Under the pieces are notes generated by a model. It saw only the letters and a program-made list of their open reading frames with translations. It was not told where the DNA came from and searched no databases. From the NCBI GenBank assembly GCA_002337455.1, contig DDGC01000004.1:1-39117 (forward strand): a DNA stretch of 39,117 nucleotides, given 5' to 3'. Shown here piece after piece: positions 1 through 7,150 of this stretch. Position numbers and translations under genes: made by a program. Each line of letters starts with the position of its first letter. The first letter of the stretch is position 1. This stretch comes from Rhizobiales bacterium UBA1912. Lineage in GTDB: Bacteria > Pseudomonadota > Alphaproteobacteria > Rhizobiales > Devosiaceae.

Positions 1-92
1 ACGGGCTAAGAGCCCTATGCCCTTCGTTGCGCCTGCGACGGCGCGGCGAACGGTCGCCGGGCTCCTCGGCTTCGCCTCGTCGGGTCGGGCAG
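1..92. repeat. Partial copy of a GC-rich tandem repeat at the window edge
   Basis: This stretch matches the repeat unit that occurs twice more at 411-648. The shared part runs from the 'ctatgcccttcgttgcgcc' block through a palindromic core (CGGCGAACGGTCGCCG here) to a 'ctcggcttcgcctcgtc' tail. The first bases line up with about position 535, so the unit is cut by the window edge. No coding potential is evident. Confidence 0.6.
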
Positions 93-251
93 TTGCCAAT
101 TGGCGGGGCACAGTTATCTGCCGCATGAAAAATTTGCGACGCTGGGCACTTTTTGCTCTTGCGTCGCAAAACACTTCTCACTAGGTTCCGCCCGTTCGCT
201 CGGGCACCCGAGGAACCACCCGGACGGCGCGTTTCGCGCCACCCAAACGAT

Positions 252-327
252 GGGGCCATAGCTCAGCTGGGAGAGCGCCTGCATGGCATGCAGGAGGTCA
301 GCGGTTCGATCCCGCTTGGCTCCACCA
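252..327 (+). tRNA. tRNA-Ala (anticodon GGC)
   Basis: A 76-nt cloverleaf with an encoded 3' CCA. The acceptor arms are GGGGCCA and TGGCTCC, allowing a G-T pair. The D-arm contains AGCTCAGCTGGGAGAGC. The anticodon stem CCTGC/GCAGG encloses the 7-nt loop ATGGCAT, giving anticodon GGC for alanine GCC codons. The T-arm carries the invariant GGTTCGATCCC. It stands alone, not in an rRNA operon, and is flanked on both sides by GC-rich repeat units. Confidence 0.95.
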
Positions 328-753
328 TTCTTCCTCGGATGTTTTGTGCTTTTCGCAGGCGTTTGTGCCGCGAATGGTTTTGCTTTGCCTCGCGGGCCGC
401 ACCGCTCACGGCATGACGGCGCTAAAACCGCGCTATGCAGTTCGCTGGCCCTCCGGCGGGGCGGCGAACGTTCGCCGGGGTCCTCGGCTCCGCCTCGTCC
501 ATTTTGTCTCACGGCGCGCACCACTGCGGGCATGACGGGCTAAAACCGCCCTATGCCCTTCGTTGCGCCTGCGACGGCGCGGCGAAAACGTTCGCCGGGG
601 TCCTCGGCTCCGCCTCGTCCATTCTGCCTCACAGGCCGCACCGTTCAACGCGCAATAAGAAAGGCCCCCTCACCCGGCTGGCTGCGCGGCACGGGCGGGC
701 ATGACTTGCGTGGGAGAGCGCTCGCTGTAGTGTTGCAGAAAAGAGGAGATCCC
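328..753. other. Gene-free stretch filled with repeats
   Basis: No gene is supported here. Open frames exist on both strands but consist of repeat sequence in arbitrary frames. The stretch holds the tail of one repeat unit (about 388-410), two full 119-bp units (411-529 and 530-648), and a fragment at 662-690 resembling the reverse complement of part of the palindrome at 31601-31652. The last 30 bases form the leader of the following YdeI-like gene. Confidence 0.6.
411..648. repeat. Two imperfect 119-bp tandem repeat units
   Basis: Each unit begins with GCATGACGG (positions 411 and 530). It continues with a 'gctaaaaccgc.ctatgc' block, then a palindromic core, then 'gtcctcggctccgcctcgtcc', and ends near a 'gccgcaccg' motif. 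The core is a perfect 16-base palindrome, CGGCGAACGTTCGCCG, in the first unit; the second has two extra A residues. A further partial unit lies at 1-92, beyond the tRNA gene. The units carry no conserved reading frame and look like extragenic palindromic DNA. Confidence 0.75.
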
Positions 754-1359
754 ATGCCGCCTGTCATTCCTGATCCCGAAAAAATCCGTCCGTTTGCCGA
801 CTTCCACTCGTTTCATAACTGGCTGGCCCAGCATGGGGGCATTTGGGACGAGGTTTGGGTGCAGTTTTTCAAGAAGGGGTCGGGGGTTGAGACGATCACC
901 TACGAGGAAGCCGTGCGGGCCGGGCTGTGCTGGGGGTGGATCGACGGGATCAAGAAAAAGCACGATGAGAAATCGTATCTTTTGCGCTTTACCCCGCGGC
1001 GGAGAAAATCGATCTGGAGCGTGATCAATACCCGCCATGTCGAACGGCTGATCGAAGAGGGCCTGATGCGCGAGCCGGGGCTGGCGCAGGTCGAGGCGGC
1101 CAAGGCGGACGGGCGTTGGGACGCCGCGTATTCTTCGGGGGCCGAGTTTACGATGCCCGAGGATTTCGTTGAAGCCGTGCGGGCGAACCCTGAGGCGCAT
1201 GCCACCTATGAAACGCTCAACCGCGCCAATCTCTACGCGCTGATGTTTCGGATCAACGGGGTGAAGAGGGCGGAAACCCGAACTCGCAATATCGAGAAAT
1301 TCGTCGCCATGCTGGCGCGGGGCGAAACGCTGCATCCCAATGGCAAGGCAAAGGCGTAG
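754..1359 (+). CDS. YdeI/OmpD-associated family protein
   Basis: A 201-residue soluble protein with no signal peptide. It resembles the YdeI/OmpD-associated family: an N-terminal tryptophan-rich part containing WLAQHGGIWDEVWVQFFKKG, then CWGWIDGIKKK followed by RFTPRRRKSIWS, which is the characteristic core of this family. A helical C-terminal half includes a NIEKFVAMLARGE tail. The ATG at 754 is chosen because AAGAGGAG lies 6-8 bases upstream; the frame stays open further upstream only through repeat DNA. The biochemical activity of the family is not established. Members are linked to cationic peptide resistance or bacteriocin protection by name only. It is monocistronic, with no close neighbour on its strand. 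Confidence 0.85.
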   Translation: MPPVIPDPEKIRPFADFHSFHNWLAQHGGIWDEVWVQFFKKGSGVETITYEEAVRAGLCWGWIDGIKKKHDEKSYLLRFTPRRRKSIWSVINTRHVERLIEEGLMREPGLAQVEAAKADGRWDAAYSSGAEFTMPEDFVEAVRANPEAHATYETLNRANLYALMFRINGVKRAETRTRNIEKFVAMLARGETLHPNGKAKA

Positions 1360-1422
1360 GCTGGATCAACGTTCAGTCGGCGATGCCCCAAAAGGGTTAC
1401 AAAGCCAATCCTCTGCCGCCTT

Positions 1423-1520
1423 GTCATCCCGGGCGAAGACCCGGGATCCAGTAACCGGCAGTGCTGGGGTTTTGTTTCGGACACAGAGTGTACTGGACCC
1501 CGGCTCAAGGCCGGGGTGAC
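1423..1520. repeat. Dispersed palindromic repeat, copy 1 (98 bp)
   Basis: Two short hairpins, CCCGGGC/GACCCGGG and CCCCGGC/GCCGGGG, sit at the two ends. Between them GGATCCAGTA and TACTGGACC are near-complementary, so the whole unit can fold as one long stem. A second copy in the same orientation is at 25192-25287 and keeps the arms but has a divergent middle. It lies between the YdeI-like gene and the TadG-like gene, which converge, so it may act as a bidirectional structured end. That role is inference. Confidence 0.75.
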
Positions 1521-1583
1521 AGGGTGGGGTGGGGCGACGGGCAGTGAAGGGAGGGTAAGCCTTCTCCCGGGTCGGGGCCCGTC

Positions 1584-3236
1584 CTACTGCACCAGCGCGG
1601 CGTTGCGGCAATCGAAGCCGTGGACGGCGACATCAACTTCTCCCAGGCCAATGCCCAGAGCGCCGAAAAGCACCATCAGAACTTCGTCGAGAACGATCGA
1701 GACCGGGTCGAGCAGGGTTTCGACGGTGCCGAGTGCGCCGGAAAGCAGCCCGCCGAGCAGATTGATCGAGAGGATTTCGAGTTCGAGATCGAGATCGCCG
1801 ATCAGTGAGCTGGTGAGGCTCGACACTGGCGTTTGCGTTGTCGCGGTGCGGGTGGTGCCGTTGGCGGCGTCGAGCGCGGTGAAATAGAGCGGGATGGGAT
1901 TTGTCTGGCTCATGGAGATATCGGCGCGGGCATTGACCCGCGCGATGCCGCCCAGAAGCGAGACGATGGGCGTTTTGGTGATGACCAGCGGGCTCGTCGT
2001 ATCCAGGAACGCCGATGGCGGGGTGTTGCCGATGGCGAGCCGCAGGATTCCGGGGGTGGCAGCAATGGTCGCTGTGCCCTGATCGGGGCGGCCGGGAGGA
2101 CAGGACAGGCTGGCGATCTGGGCCTCGGCGGGAGCGAGTTCGGCATAGACCGGCAGGGTGATATCGAGCAGGCCAAGCCCGCCGCCATTGCCCAGCACCG
2201 AGATATCGAGCCGGAGCCGGGTTTGCGCGGTGCGCAGGTAATCGCCCTTGCCCGAGAGTGTGAACCAGCCGGCGACCGGCGGTTCGCCCACCACGAGCGC
2301 CACATCGATGCCGGCGATACCGGGCACGCCCGCCCCAAGCTCGAGGTCGATGTGGCGGTTGCCATCGGCGACCAGCGCGGCGGCGGACAAGAGACCCAGC
2401 GCATCGATGCTGGCCTCGACGGCGGCCGAGGTGCCGAGCGCCAACCCGGCCAGCCCATCGGCGACGATAAGGCGCGCCATATCCACGCTGATCGAATCGT
2501 CGACCAGCCCCGCCAGTTGCACAAAGACCGCGTTGCCGCCCGAAGCCGAGGCGATGGCGGCGGCAATGGCCCCGAGCGAGACATCGGAGGCCAGCAGTTC
2601 CGAATAGGTGCCGACGTCCAGTTCTACCTCGCCAGCCAGCGCGTCGAGGAAATCGAGCAACGAGATATCGACATCGGCAATGGCGTTGTAATCGAGGAGC
2701 GTGAGGGACAGCTCGGTGCCCAAAAGACCACCCAGCACGGCGTTGAGCACCCCGCCATCGAGACTGGCAAGGCGCGAGCCGATGGACCATGCTGCCTTGG
2801 GGCTGGCGCTGGCTGTGGCTACGACGCCGATCTGGGGCGGCGGAAACCCGAATATGGACGCGAAGTGGACAGTACCCTGACGGCGCAGGGTGACGCGGGC
2901 GGCGTTGATCGGCCCGGTATCGGGGGCGAAGCGGTTGCCGGGCAAAACCGAGGGATCGGGTGCGTAATGGCCGGTCTGGACGAGAATCGTTTCGGGCAGG
3001 GGGTCGTATCCCGCGTCGCCGAGCACCAGACGCACCCGGTCGGCGGCGTCGGCGGGGTTGGCGGCGGCATGGATGGCAGCCAGATCGGCGGCCGATTGCA
3101 GGCGGCGCTTTTCGAGGTGCAGCGAGGCTTCATCGACGGCGAAGGCCGCGACCCCGAGCAGCACCGGGGCACCGGCCGCAAAAAGCGTTACCACGTTAGC
3201 CCTGATATCGCCGAGGAAGCGGGCAATCGGACCCAT
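1584..3236 (-). CDS. TadG-like membrane-anchored secreted protein
   Basis: A 550-residue protein. Its N-terminus (FLGDIRANVVTLFAAGAPVL then FAVDEASLHLEKRRLQSAAD) is the prepilin-like TadG/TadE anchor. It has one hydrophobic segment around residues 12-35 with the typical acidic residue after it, and a helix of the LQSAADLAALAAA type. The remaining ~480 residues are predicted to be outside the membrane. They are rich in Leu, Gly, Ala and Asp and show no von Willebrand A domain that I can see. The stop codon is 3 bases from the start of nothing else downstream, while the TadE-like gene lies 3 bases upstream, so the two are an operon. No other tad/cpa gene is present. Family members support Flp pilus assembly, but a separate envelope role is equally possible. 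Confidence 0.75.
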   Translation of the reverse strand: MGPIARFLGDIRANVVTLFAAGAPVLLGVAAFAVDEASLHLEKRRLQSAADLAAIHAAANPADAADRVRLVLGDAGYDPLPETILVQTGHYAPDPSVLPGNRFAPDTGPINAARVTLRRQGTVHFASIFGFPPPQIGVVATASASPKAAWSIGSRLASLDGGVLNAVLGGLLGTELSLTLLDYNAIADVDISLLDFLDALAGEVELDVGTYSELLASDVSLGAIAAAIASASGGNAVFVQLAGLVDDSISVDMARLIVADGLAGLALGTSAAVEASIDALGLLSAAALVADGNRHIDLELGAGVPGIAGIDVALVVGEPPVAGWFTLSGKGDYLRTAQTRLRLDISVLGNGGGLGLLDITLPVYAELAPAEAQIASLSCPPGRPDQGTATIAATPGILRLAIGNTPPSAFLDTTSPLVITKTPIVSLLGGIARVNARADISMSQTNPIPLYFTALDAANGTTRTATTQTPVSSLTSSLIGDLDLELEILSINLLGGLLSGALGTVETLLDPVSIVLDEVLMVLFGALGIGLGEVDVAVHGFDCRNAALVQ

Positions 3237-3239
3237 CGC

Positions 3240-3680
3240 TCACACCCCGCCATTGCGGATGGTTGATGAAAAACTGATCGTCGTATCGGGCAGGGGCAGC
3301 GGGGGATGCAGGTTCCAGATGGGCAGCGCCGATGCGTCATAGCTGACGCGGACCAGGAACTGGTCCGGATCGGACGGGCTTGGAGCGGCCTCGATGATCA
3401 AAAGATCGGGGTCGAGCAGCACATAGGCGCCGCCATTGTTGACGAGGAAGGCGGTGGCGAGCGCTGTGCGCTCGGCACCGGAGAGCCCCGCGACGGCTGA
3501 CCGTGCCGCATCGGCGGCCAGTTGCTGGACGGAATGCGCAGCGCCGAAATAAATGCCATAGCCGATGGCGCCGAACACGAGCAGAAGGAAAACGGGCGCG
3601 ATCAGGGCGAACTCGACGGCGGAGGTTCCCGCATCGTCGAGCCGTTTTCGCCACGAGGGCAGACGTCGGCCGTTTGGCAT
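3240..3680 (-). CDS. TadE-like pseudopilin family protein
   Basis: A 146-residue protein with the TadE signature: DDAGTSAVEFALIAPVFLLL around residues 14-33, where a Gly precedes the hydrophobic stretch and a Glu lies at the +5 type position. After the single membrane segment comes a helix with QLAADAARSAVAGLS and a short beta-rich C-terminus. I prefer the ATG at 3680 over one 15 bases upstream because AAGGGGG lies about 5 bases before it. It is the first gene of a two-gene unit with the TadG-like gene. The prepilin peptidase, CpaF ATPase and secretin of a complete tad locus are absent from the window. Confidence 0.8.
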   Translation of the reverse strand: MPNGRRLPSWRKRLDDAGTSAVEFALIAPVFLLLVFGAIGYGIYFGAAHSVQQLAADAARSAVAGLSGAERTALATAFLVNNGGAYVLLDPDLLIIEAAPSPSDPDQFLVRVSYDASALPIWNLHPPLPLPDTTISFSSTIRNGGV

Positions 3681-3788
3681 ATGTCCCCCTTCCATTGGTA
3701 ATGGTCAGGGGAAAAATAGGCCTCAAACGCTACCAAGTCGTCTTTGGCGGCATAAGGACGTTAACGAACCGTATACATACGGTGCGAC

Positions 3789-3820
3789 AAAAAGACCGGC
3801 GCCCTTTGCAAGGCGCCGGT
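3789..3820 (-). terminator. Rho-independent terminator of the GlsB/YeaQ-like gene
   Basis: A perfect stem ACCGGCGCC/GGCGCCGGT with an 8-base loop. On the minus strand it is followed by a run of five T residues (A run at 3790-3794). It lies 28 bases after the stop of the membrane-protein gene. Confidence 0.85.
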
Positions 3821-3847
3821 TCCAAATCCCGGTTCGGGAGGCTTTTT

Positions 3848-4099
3848 CTACCGCCGGACAGCCCTGACAAGGGCGATCAGGATGCAGGCGCCGATCAACC
3901 CGGCGATCAGATATCCAAACCAGCCGCCGAAGGAAATTCCGATAATACCGAAAAGAAAGCTGGCAATCGCCGCGCCGACGATGCCGAGAACGATATTGAG
4001 AAAAATACCGGTTCCGGTCTTCATGACCGCCGAAGCAATCCACCCGGCCAGACCGCCGATGATAATGGCTGCAATCCAGCCAATTCCTGCGTCTTCCAT
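3848..4099 (-). CDS. GlsB/YeaQ/YmgE family stress-response membrane protein
   Basis: An 83-residue, almost wholly hydrophobic protein with three predicted membrane helices (about residues 5-22, 31-51 and 55-77). It has the glycine-rich signature of the GlsB/YeaQ/YmgE (transglycosylase-associated) family: IIIGGLAGWIASAVMKTGTG followed by NIVLGIVGAAI. Length and layout match the family. Members are induced by general stress in several bacteria, but their molecular function is not known. The gene is monocistronic, ends in a strong terminator, and is separated from the LysR gene by a weaker hairpin at 4132-4156. Confidence 0.9.
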   Translation of the reverse strand: MEDAGIGWIAAIIIGGLAGWIASAVMKTGTGIFLNIVLGIVGAAIASFLFGIIGISFGGWFGYLIAGLIGACILIALVRAVRR

Positions 4100-4131
4100 T
4101 TTATCCCCACAAGCATTGTGAAAGTTCGTCC

Positions 4132-4156
4132 CGAAAAAGGACGCGTTTATAACGCG
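4132..4156 (-). terminator. Probable terminator of the LysR-type gene
   Basis: On the minus strand the stem CGCGTT/AACGCG with a 3-base loop is followed after three bases by TTTTT (A run at 4134-4138). It lies about 30 bases after the LysR stop codon. The stem is short, so efficiency is uncertain. Confidence 0.5.
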
Positions 4157-4184
4157 CGAAGGGCTGAACTGGTTGCGTTGAGGA

Positions 4185-5081
4185 TCAGGCCCGGCTGCGC
4201 ATCATGGCGCGAAAGCCGGCAACGAGCGCATCGAACACGACCCGCACGCGCGGCACGCGGGCCAGGTTTTGGTGGGTGACGATCCAGGTCTGGATGTCGA
4301 CGGGCGAAAAATCGGGCAGAATCCTGACGAGGCCAGGATCCGCATCGCCGACCGGGACCTGGACCAGAGCGATGCCCAGACCCGCGCGGGCCGCCGCCAG
4401 CTGGGCGGGATGGCTGTCGGTGCGCAGCACCAGCCCGGCGGCATCAAACGATGCCAAAACCTCGCCTGCCAGCGCCAGATCGGACACATTGCGGTCCGGG
4501 CCGATGATGTCGTGACCGGCCAACTGATGCTGGTCGAGCGGCTGTCCACGCCGCGCGACATAGGACTTCGATGCGAAAAAGCCCAGGGGGATGTTGGCGA
4601 CCTTGCGGGCGACCAGCCCTTTTTGCCTGGGCTCCATGGTGCGGACGGCCAGATCGACCTCATGGGCCATAAGATCGGCCGGGAGATTGGACAGCGACAG
4701 CTCGATCCTTATAGCCGGATGGTGGACCCTTATGGCTTCGAGCATGGCGGGCACCACCTCGATGCCCATGAATTCGGGCACGCTGAGGCGGACCGTGCCG
4801 GCAATTGCGCCCTCGGGGGCCGAGGCGCGGCGAATGAACACTTCGGACGCGACGGCCATGGCGCGGGCAGGTTCGCGCAGGGCCTCCGCCGCCTCGGTGG
4901 GGGTCAGCCCGGCCATCGAACGGGTGAACAGCAGTGTGCCGAGATCGGCCTCGAGCGCCTCGATGCGGCTGCGCACTGTGGGGTGGGAGAGGCCAAGCCG
5001 CCGCGCAGCGCCTGAAAGGCTGCCCTCTTCAAGGACGGCGAGAAAGATGCGCTGATCGTCCCAGTTCGTGGCTTGCTTCAT
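4185..5081 (-). CDS. LysR-family transcriptional regulator
   Basis: A 298-residue regulator of normal LysR length. The N-terminal winged helix-turn-helix (residues 5-65) contains FLAVLEEGSLSGAARRLGLS, then HPTVRSRIEALEADLGTLLF, the standard LysR DNA-binding layout. A linker helix and a periplasmic-binding-protein-like effector domain (about 90-290) follow. It is divergent from the NAD-dependent epimerase gene at 5181, with 99 bases between the starts. LysR proteins commonly regulate such a divergent neighbour, and an inverted repeat at 5126-5142 in the shared region is a candidate site. The effector cannot be read from the sequence. Confidence 0.9.
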   Translation of the reverse strand: MKQATNWDDQRIFLAVLEEGSLSGAARRLGLSHPTVRSRIEALEADLGTLLFTRSMAGLTPTEAAEALREPARAMAVASEVFIRRASAPEGAIAGTVRLSVPEFMGIEVVPAMLEAIRVHHPAIRIELSLSNLPADLMAHEVDLAVRTMEPRQKGLVARKVANIPLGFFASKSYVARRGQPLDQHQLAGHDIIGPDRNVSDLALAGEVLASFDAAGLVLRTDSHPAQLAAARAGLGIALVQVPVGDADPGLVRILPDFSPVDIQTWIVTHQNLARVPRVRVVFDALVAGFRAMMRSRA

Positions 5082-5125
5082 AAATTTCTTATAGGTCGAT
5101 GCCTAAGTTTTAGCAATTTATTTTC

Positions 5126-5142
5126 ATGCGTTCGCAGCGCAT
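5126..5142. promoter_or_regulatory. Candidate LysR operator in the divergent promoter region
   Basis: An interrupted inverted repeat ATGCG-N7-CGCAT. It sits 44 bases from the LysR start and 38 bases from the epimerase start. Size and symmetry suit a LysR-type site, but it is one short palindrome in GC-rich DNA. Confidence 0.35.
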
Positions 5143-5180
5143 CTTTTGTCCAACGGAAACGCAGACAAAGGATTTTGGTC

Positions 5181-6179
5181 ATGGATACGGAAAAGACGGC
5201 ATTGGTATTGGGGGCCACGGGCGGGGTTGGCGGCGCGATCGCCGCGGCGCTGCTTGGCAAAGGCTGGACGGTGCGCGGCCTGGCGCGGAACATGGAAGCG
5301 GCGCGCCGGAGCGGAGCGTCCCGGATCGAATGGGTGGGTGGAGACGCCATGAACCGCGCAGATGTGATGCGCGCGGCCCAGGGCGTTTCAACCATCGTGC
5401 ACGCGGTCAACCCGCCGGGCTACAAGAATTGGGGCAAGCTGGTGCTGCCGATGATCGACAATACGATTGCGGCGGCGCGGACTGTAGGCGCGCGGGTCGT
5501 ACTGCCCGGCACCGTCTATAATTTCGATCCGGCCCGGACGCCGGTGCTCAGCGAAACGAGCCCGCAGAACCCCAAAAGCCACAAGGGCCGCATCCGCGTC
5601 GAGCTGGAAGCACGGCTGGAGAGGGCGGCGCCCGAGGTGGAAAGCCTGATCCTGCGCGCCGGTGATTTTTTCGGGCCGGGCGCCCGGTCGAGCTGGTTCA
5701 CCCAGGCCATGGTTGCACAAGGCAAGCCGGTACGGCGGATCGTCAACGTTGCGCGCGGGCCTGGGCACACTTGGGCATATCTGCCCGACCTGGCCGAAGC
5801 CTTCGCGCTGTTGCTCGAGCACCCCGAAAACCTGCGGCCGTTCGAGCGGGCGCAGTTCGAGGGGGTTTACGATGGGAGCGGGACGATAATGATCGAGGCT
5901 ATCGAGCGGCAGGTGGGGCGCAAATTGCCGGTCCATCGCTTTCCATGGTGGGCGATGAGCCTCGTGGCGCCGTTTGGCGGATTTCCGCGCGAGGCGGCGG
6001 AAATCGCGGATGTCTGGCGCCATCCGATGCGGATGGACAACACACGGCTTGTCGAACTGCTTGGGGCCGAGCCGCGCACGCCGCTCGATACTGCAATGCA
6101 TGAAAGCCTCGTGGCGATGGGCTGCATGGAGGATGGACCCGCACCGTTTGCGGGGCCTAACCTGACCCTGTCGCACTAG
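5181..6179 (+). CDS. NAD(P)-dependent epimerase/dehydratase family protein
   Basis: A 332-residue extended short-chain dehydrogenase. The Rossmann motif LVLGATGGVGGAIAAAL is at residues 7-23, and a beta-strand motif leading to VVLPGTVYNF is near residues 109-118. The substrate-binding part contains LILRAGDFFGPGARSSWFTQ. The C-terminal half is less conserved, as is usual when substrates vary. The usual catalytic YxxxK is replaced by a stretch around 'NPKSHKGRIR', as in several atypical members, so catalysis is uncertain. The ATG at 5181 is used because the frame before it runs into the AT-rich promoter. The 3' end overlaps the convergent glycosyltransferase gene by 23 bases. It is probably under control of the divergent LysR protein. 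Confidence 0.8.
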   Translation: MDTEKTALVLGATGGVGGAIAAALLGKGWTVRGLARNMEAARRSGASRIEWVGGDAMNRADVMRAAQGVSTIVHAVNPPGYKNWGKLVLPMIDNTIAAARTVGARVVLPGTVYNFDPARTPVLSETSPQNPKSHKGRIRVELEARLERAAPEVESLILRAGDFFGPGARSSWFTQAMVAQGKPVRRIVNVARGPGHTWAYLPDLAEAFALLLEHPENLRPFERAQFEGVYDGSGTIMIEAIERQVGRKLPVHRFPWWAMSLVAPFGGFPREAAEIADVWRHPMRMDNTRLVELLGAEPRTPLDTAMHESLVAMGCMEDGPAPFAGPNLTLSH

Positions 6180-7035
6180 GCGATATCTGGCCGCGCTCTA
6201 AAAGCGGCTCGATGTGGTTCTCGAAAAGATCCGGCGGGTTGGCGCCGGGGCGTGGGGAGTAAGTTTTCTCGGCGGCAAGCGAGATGTCGAGAAAACGGCC
6301 CATGCCCACAATGCCCGTCGGGTCGGCCAGGGGGTAATGCCCCTCGGCCAGCCCTTTTCGCATCATGGTCTTGGATGCGACCATCCTTTGCGTGACGCCG
6401 GGACCGTTGGAGAGCGATACCGGCATTTTCACGTAATCGTGCAGCGGCACGCCGACATGGAAACAGGCCGGCACCGTGGCAAAGAGTTTCAGCAGGAAAT
6501 CGAGATCGGTCATCGAGGGCTGGGTGGTCGAAAAGCGCGGGTCGGCGCGGCGGCGGTCGTGGACCAGCATGGAATCCATGGAAAAATTGGTGAACTTGTA
6601 GTCGCCGGGGGCAAGCAGGCGGTTTTCGCCCTTGCCCACATGGCGCAGATGCGTACCGTCGGGGGTGGTGACATCGAGCGCGCAGGACACCAGCCCGTAC
6701 TGGATGGCCAGCGGCACCATGATTTCAAGCTTTTCAGGCTTGAAGGCGTCGTCGGCGTCCAGAATTGCCGCGATGTCATGGCGGGCAGCCTCCAGCCCGA
6801 CATTGCGCGCCGGGCATGAGCCGGCGCCAATAAGGCCCGATGACAAAAAGCGCAGCCGCTGATCGGCGATGCCGGCCCGACCCAGAACGGCCTCGTAGTC
6901 CTCCTCATCATCGGCAACCACGATCAATTCGAAGTGTACATGGGTCTGGGCCAGCGCAGAGGCGACGGCGCGGGCAATGGTGGCCTGCGCCTTGTAGGCC
7001 GGCATGACGATGGAGACGGCAAGTTCTTTCAGCAT
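6157..7035 (-). CDS. Family 2 glycosyltransferase
   Basis: A 292-residue GT-A fold enzyme. It starts with VSIVMPAYKAQATIARAVAS (residues 6-25), the nucleotide-binding strand and helix of GT2 enzymes. It continues with the metal-binding DxD-type motif in AAILDADDAFKPEKLEIM (about residues 90-107). No membrane segment is seen, so it is cytosolic or peripheral. The ATG at 7035 is chosen because it matches the family N-terminus and has AAGAGAA upstream; 16 further codons are open upstream but would overlap the sigma-32 promoter of the divergent hsp20 operon. The sugar and acceptor cannot be predicted. No other polysaccharide gene is nearby. Confidence 0.8.
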   Translation of the reverse strand: MLKELAVSIVMPAYKAQATIARAVASALAQTHVHFELIVVADDEEDYEAVLGRAGIADQRLRFLSSGLIGAGSCPARNVGLEAARHDIAAILDADDAFKPEKLEIMVPLAIQYGLVSCALDVTTPDGTHLRHVGKGENRLLAPGDYKFTNFSMDSMLVHDRRRADPRFSTTQPSMTDLDFLLKLFATVPACFHVGVPLHDYVKMPVSLSNGPGVTQRMVASKTMMRKGLAEGHYPLADPTGIVGMGRFLDISLAAEKTYSPRPGANPPDLFENHIEPLLERGQISPSATGSG

Positions 7036-7046
7036 CGTTAAGTTCT

Positions 7047-7074
7047 CTTGAACAGCGCGCCCTGAGACCCATAT
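7047..7074 (+). promoter_or_regulatory. Sigma-32 (RpoH) heat-shock promoter of the hsp20 operon
   Basis: CTTGAA at 7047-7052 and CCCATAT at 7068-7074 are separated by 15 bases. This matches the RpoH consensus (CTTGAA, CCCATNTA) at nearly every position. The predicted transcript starts near 7082, leaving a leader of about 70 bases before the hsp20 start at 7151. The -35 box lies only 12 bases from the start codon of the divergent glycosyltransferase gene. Confidence 0.85.
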
Positions 7075-7118
7075 CATAGCCAAGTGACGATGAAGCCTAA
7101 AGCAGGTTCACCGTCTCG

Positions 7119-7141
7119 ATGTTGCTTGGTATCAAGGACAT
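7119..7141 (+). promoter_or_regulatory. ROSE-like RNA thermometer hairpin before hsp20
   Basis: The leader can form a hairpin with outer pair ATGT/ACAT, inner pair CTTG/CAAG and loop GTAT. The left strand carries TTGCT (7122-7126) facing AGGA (7135-7138), the Shine-Dalgarno sequence, with a mismatched G against G. This UUGCU/AGGA arrangement is the diagnostic core of ROSE thermometers, which block translation of small heat-shock genes in rhizobia until the temperature rises. The hairpin ends 9 bases before the hsp20 ATG. Confidence 0.7.
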
Positions 7142-7150
7142 GAACGACCG

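Noticed and set aside
411..648. CRISPR array
   Set aside because: The units are 119 bp, repeated end to end without spacers, and no cas gene is seen.
1833..3266. 477-codon plus-strand frame opposite the TadG-like gene
   Set aside because: Gly/Arg/Asp-rich antisense frame with no ribosome-binding site. The minus-strand frame has a clear membrane anchor and a TadE partner.
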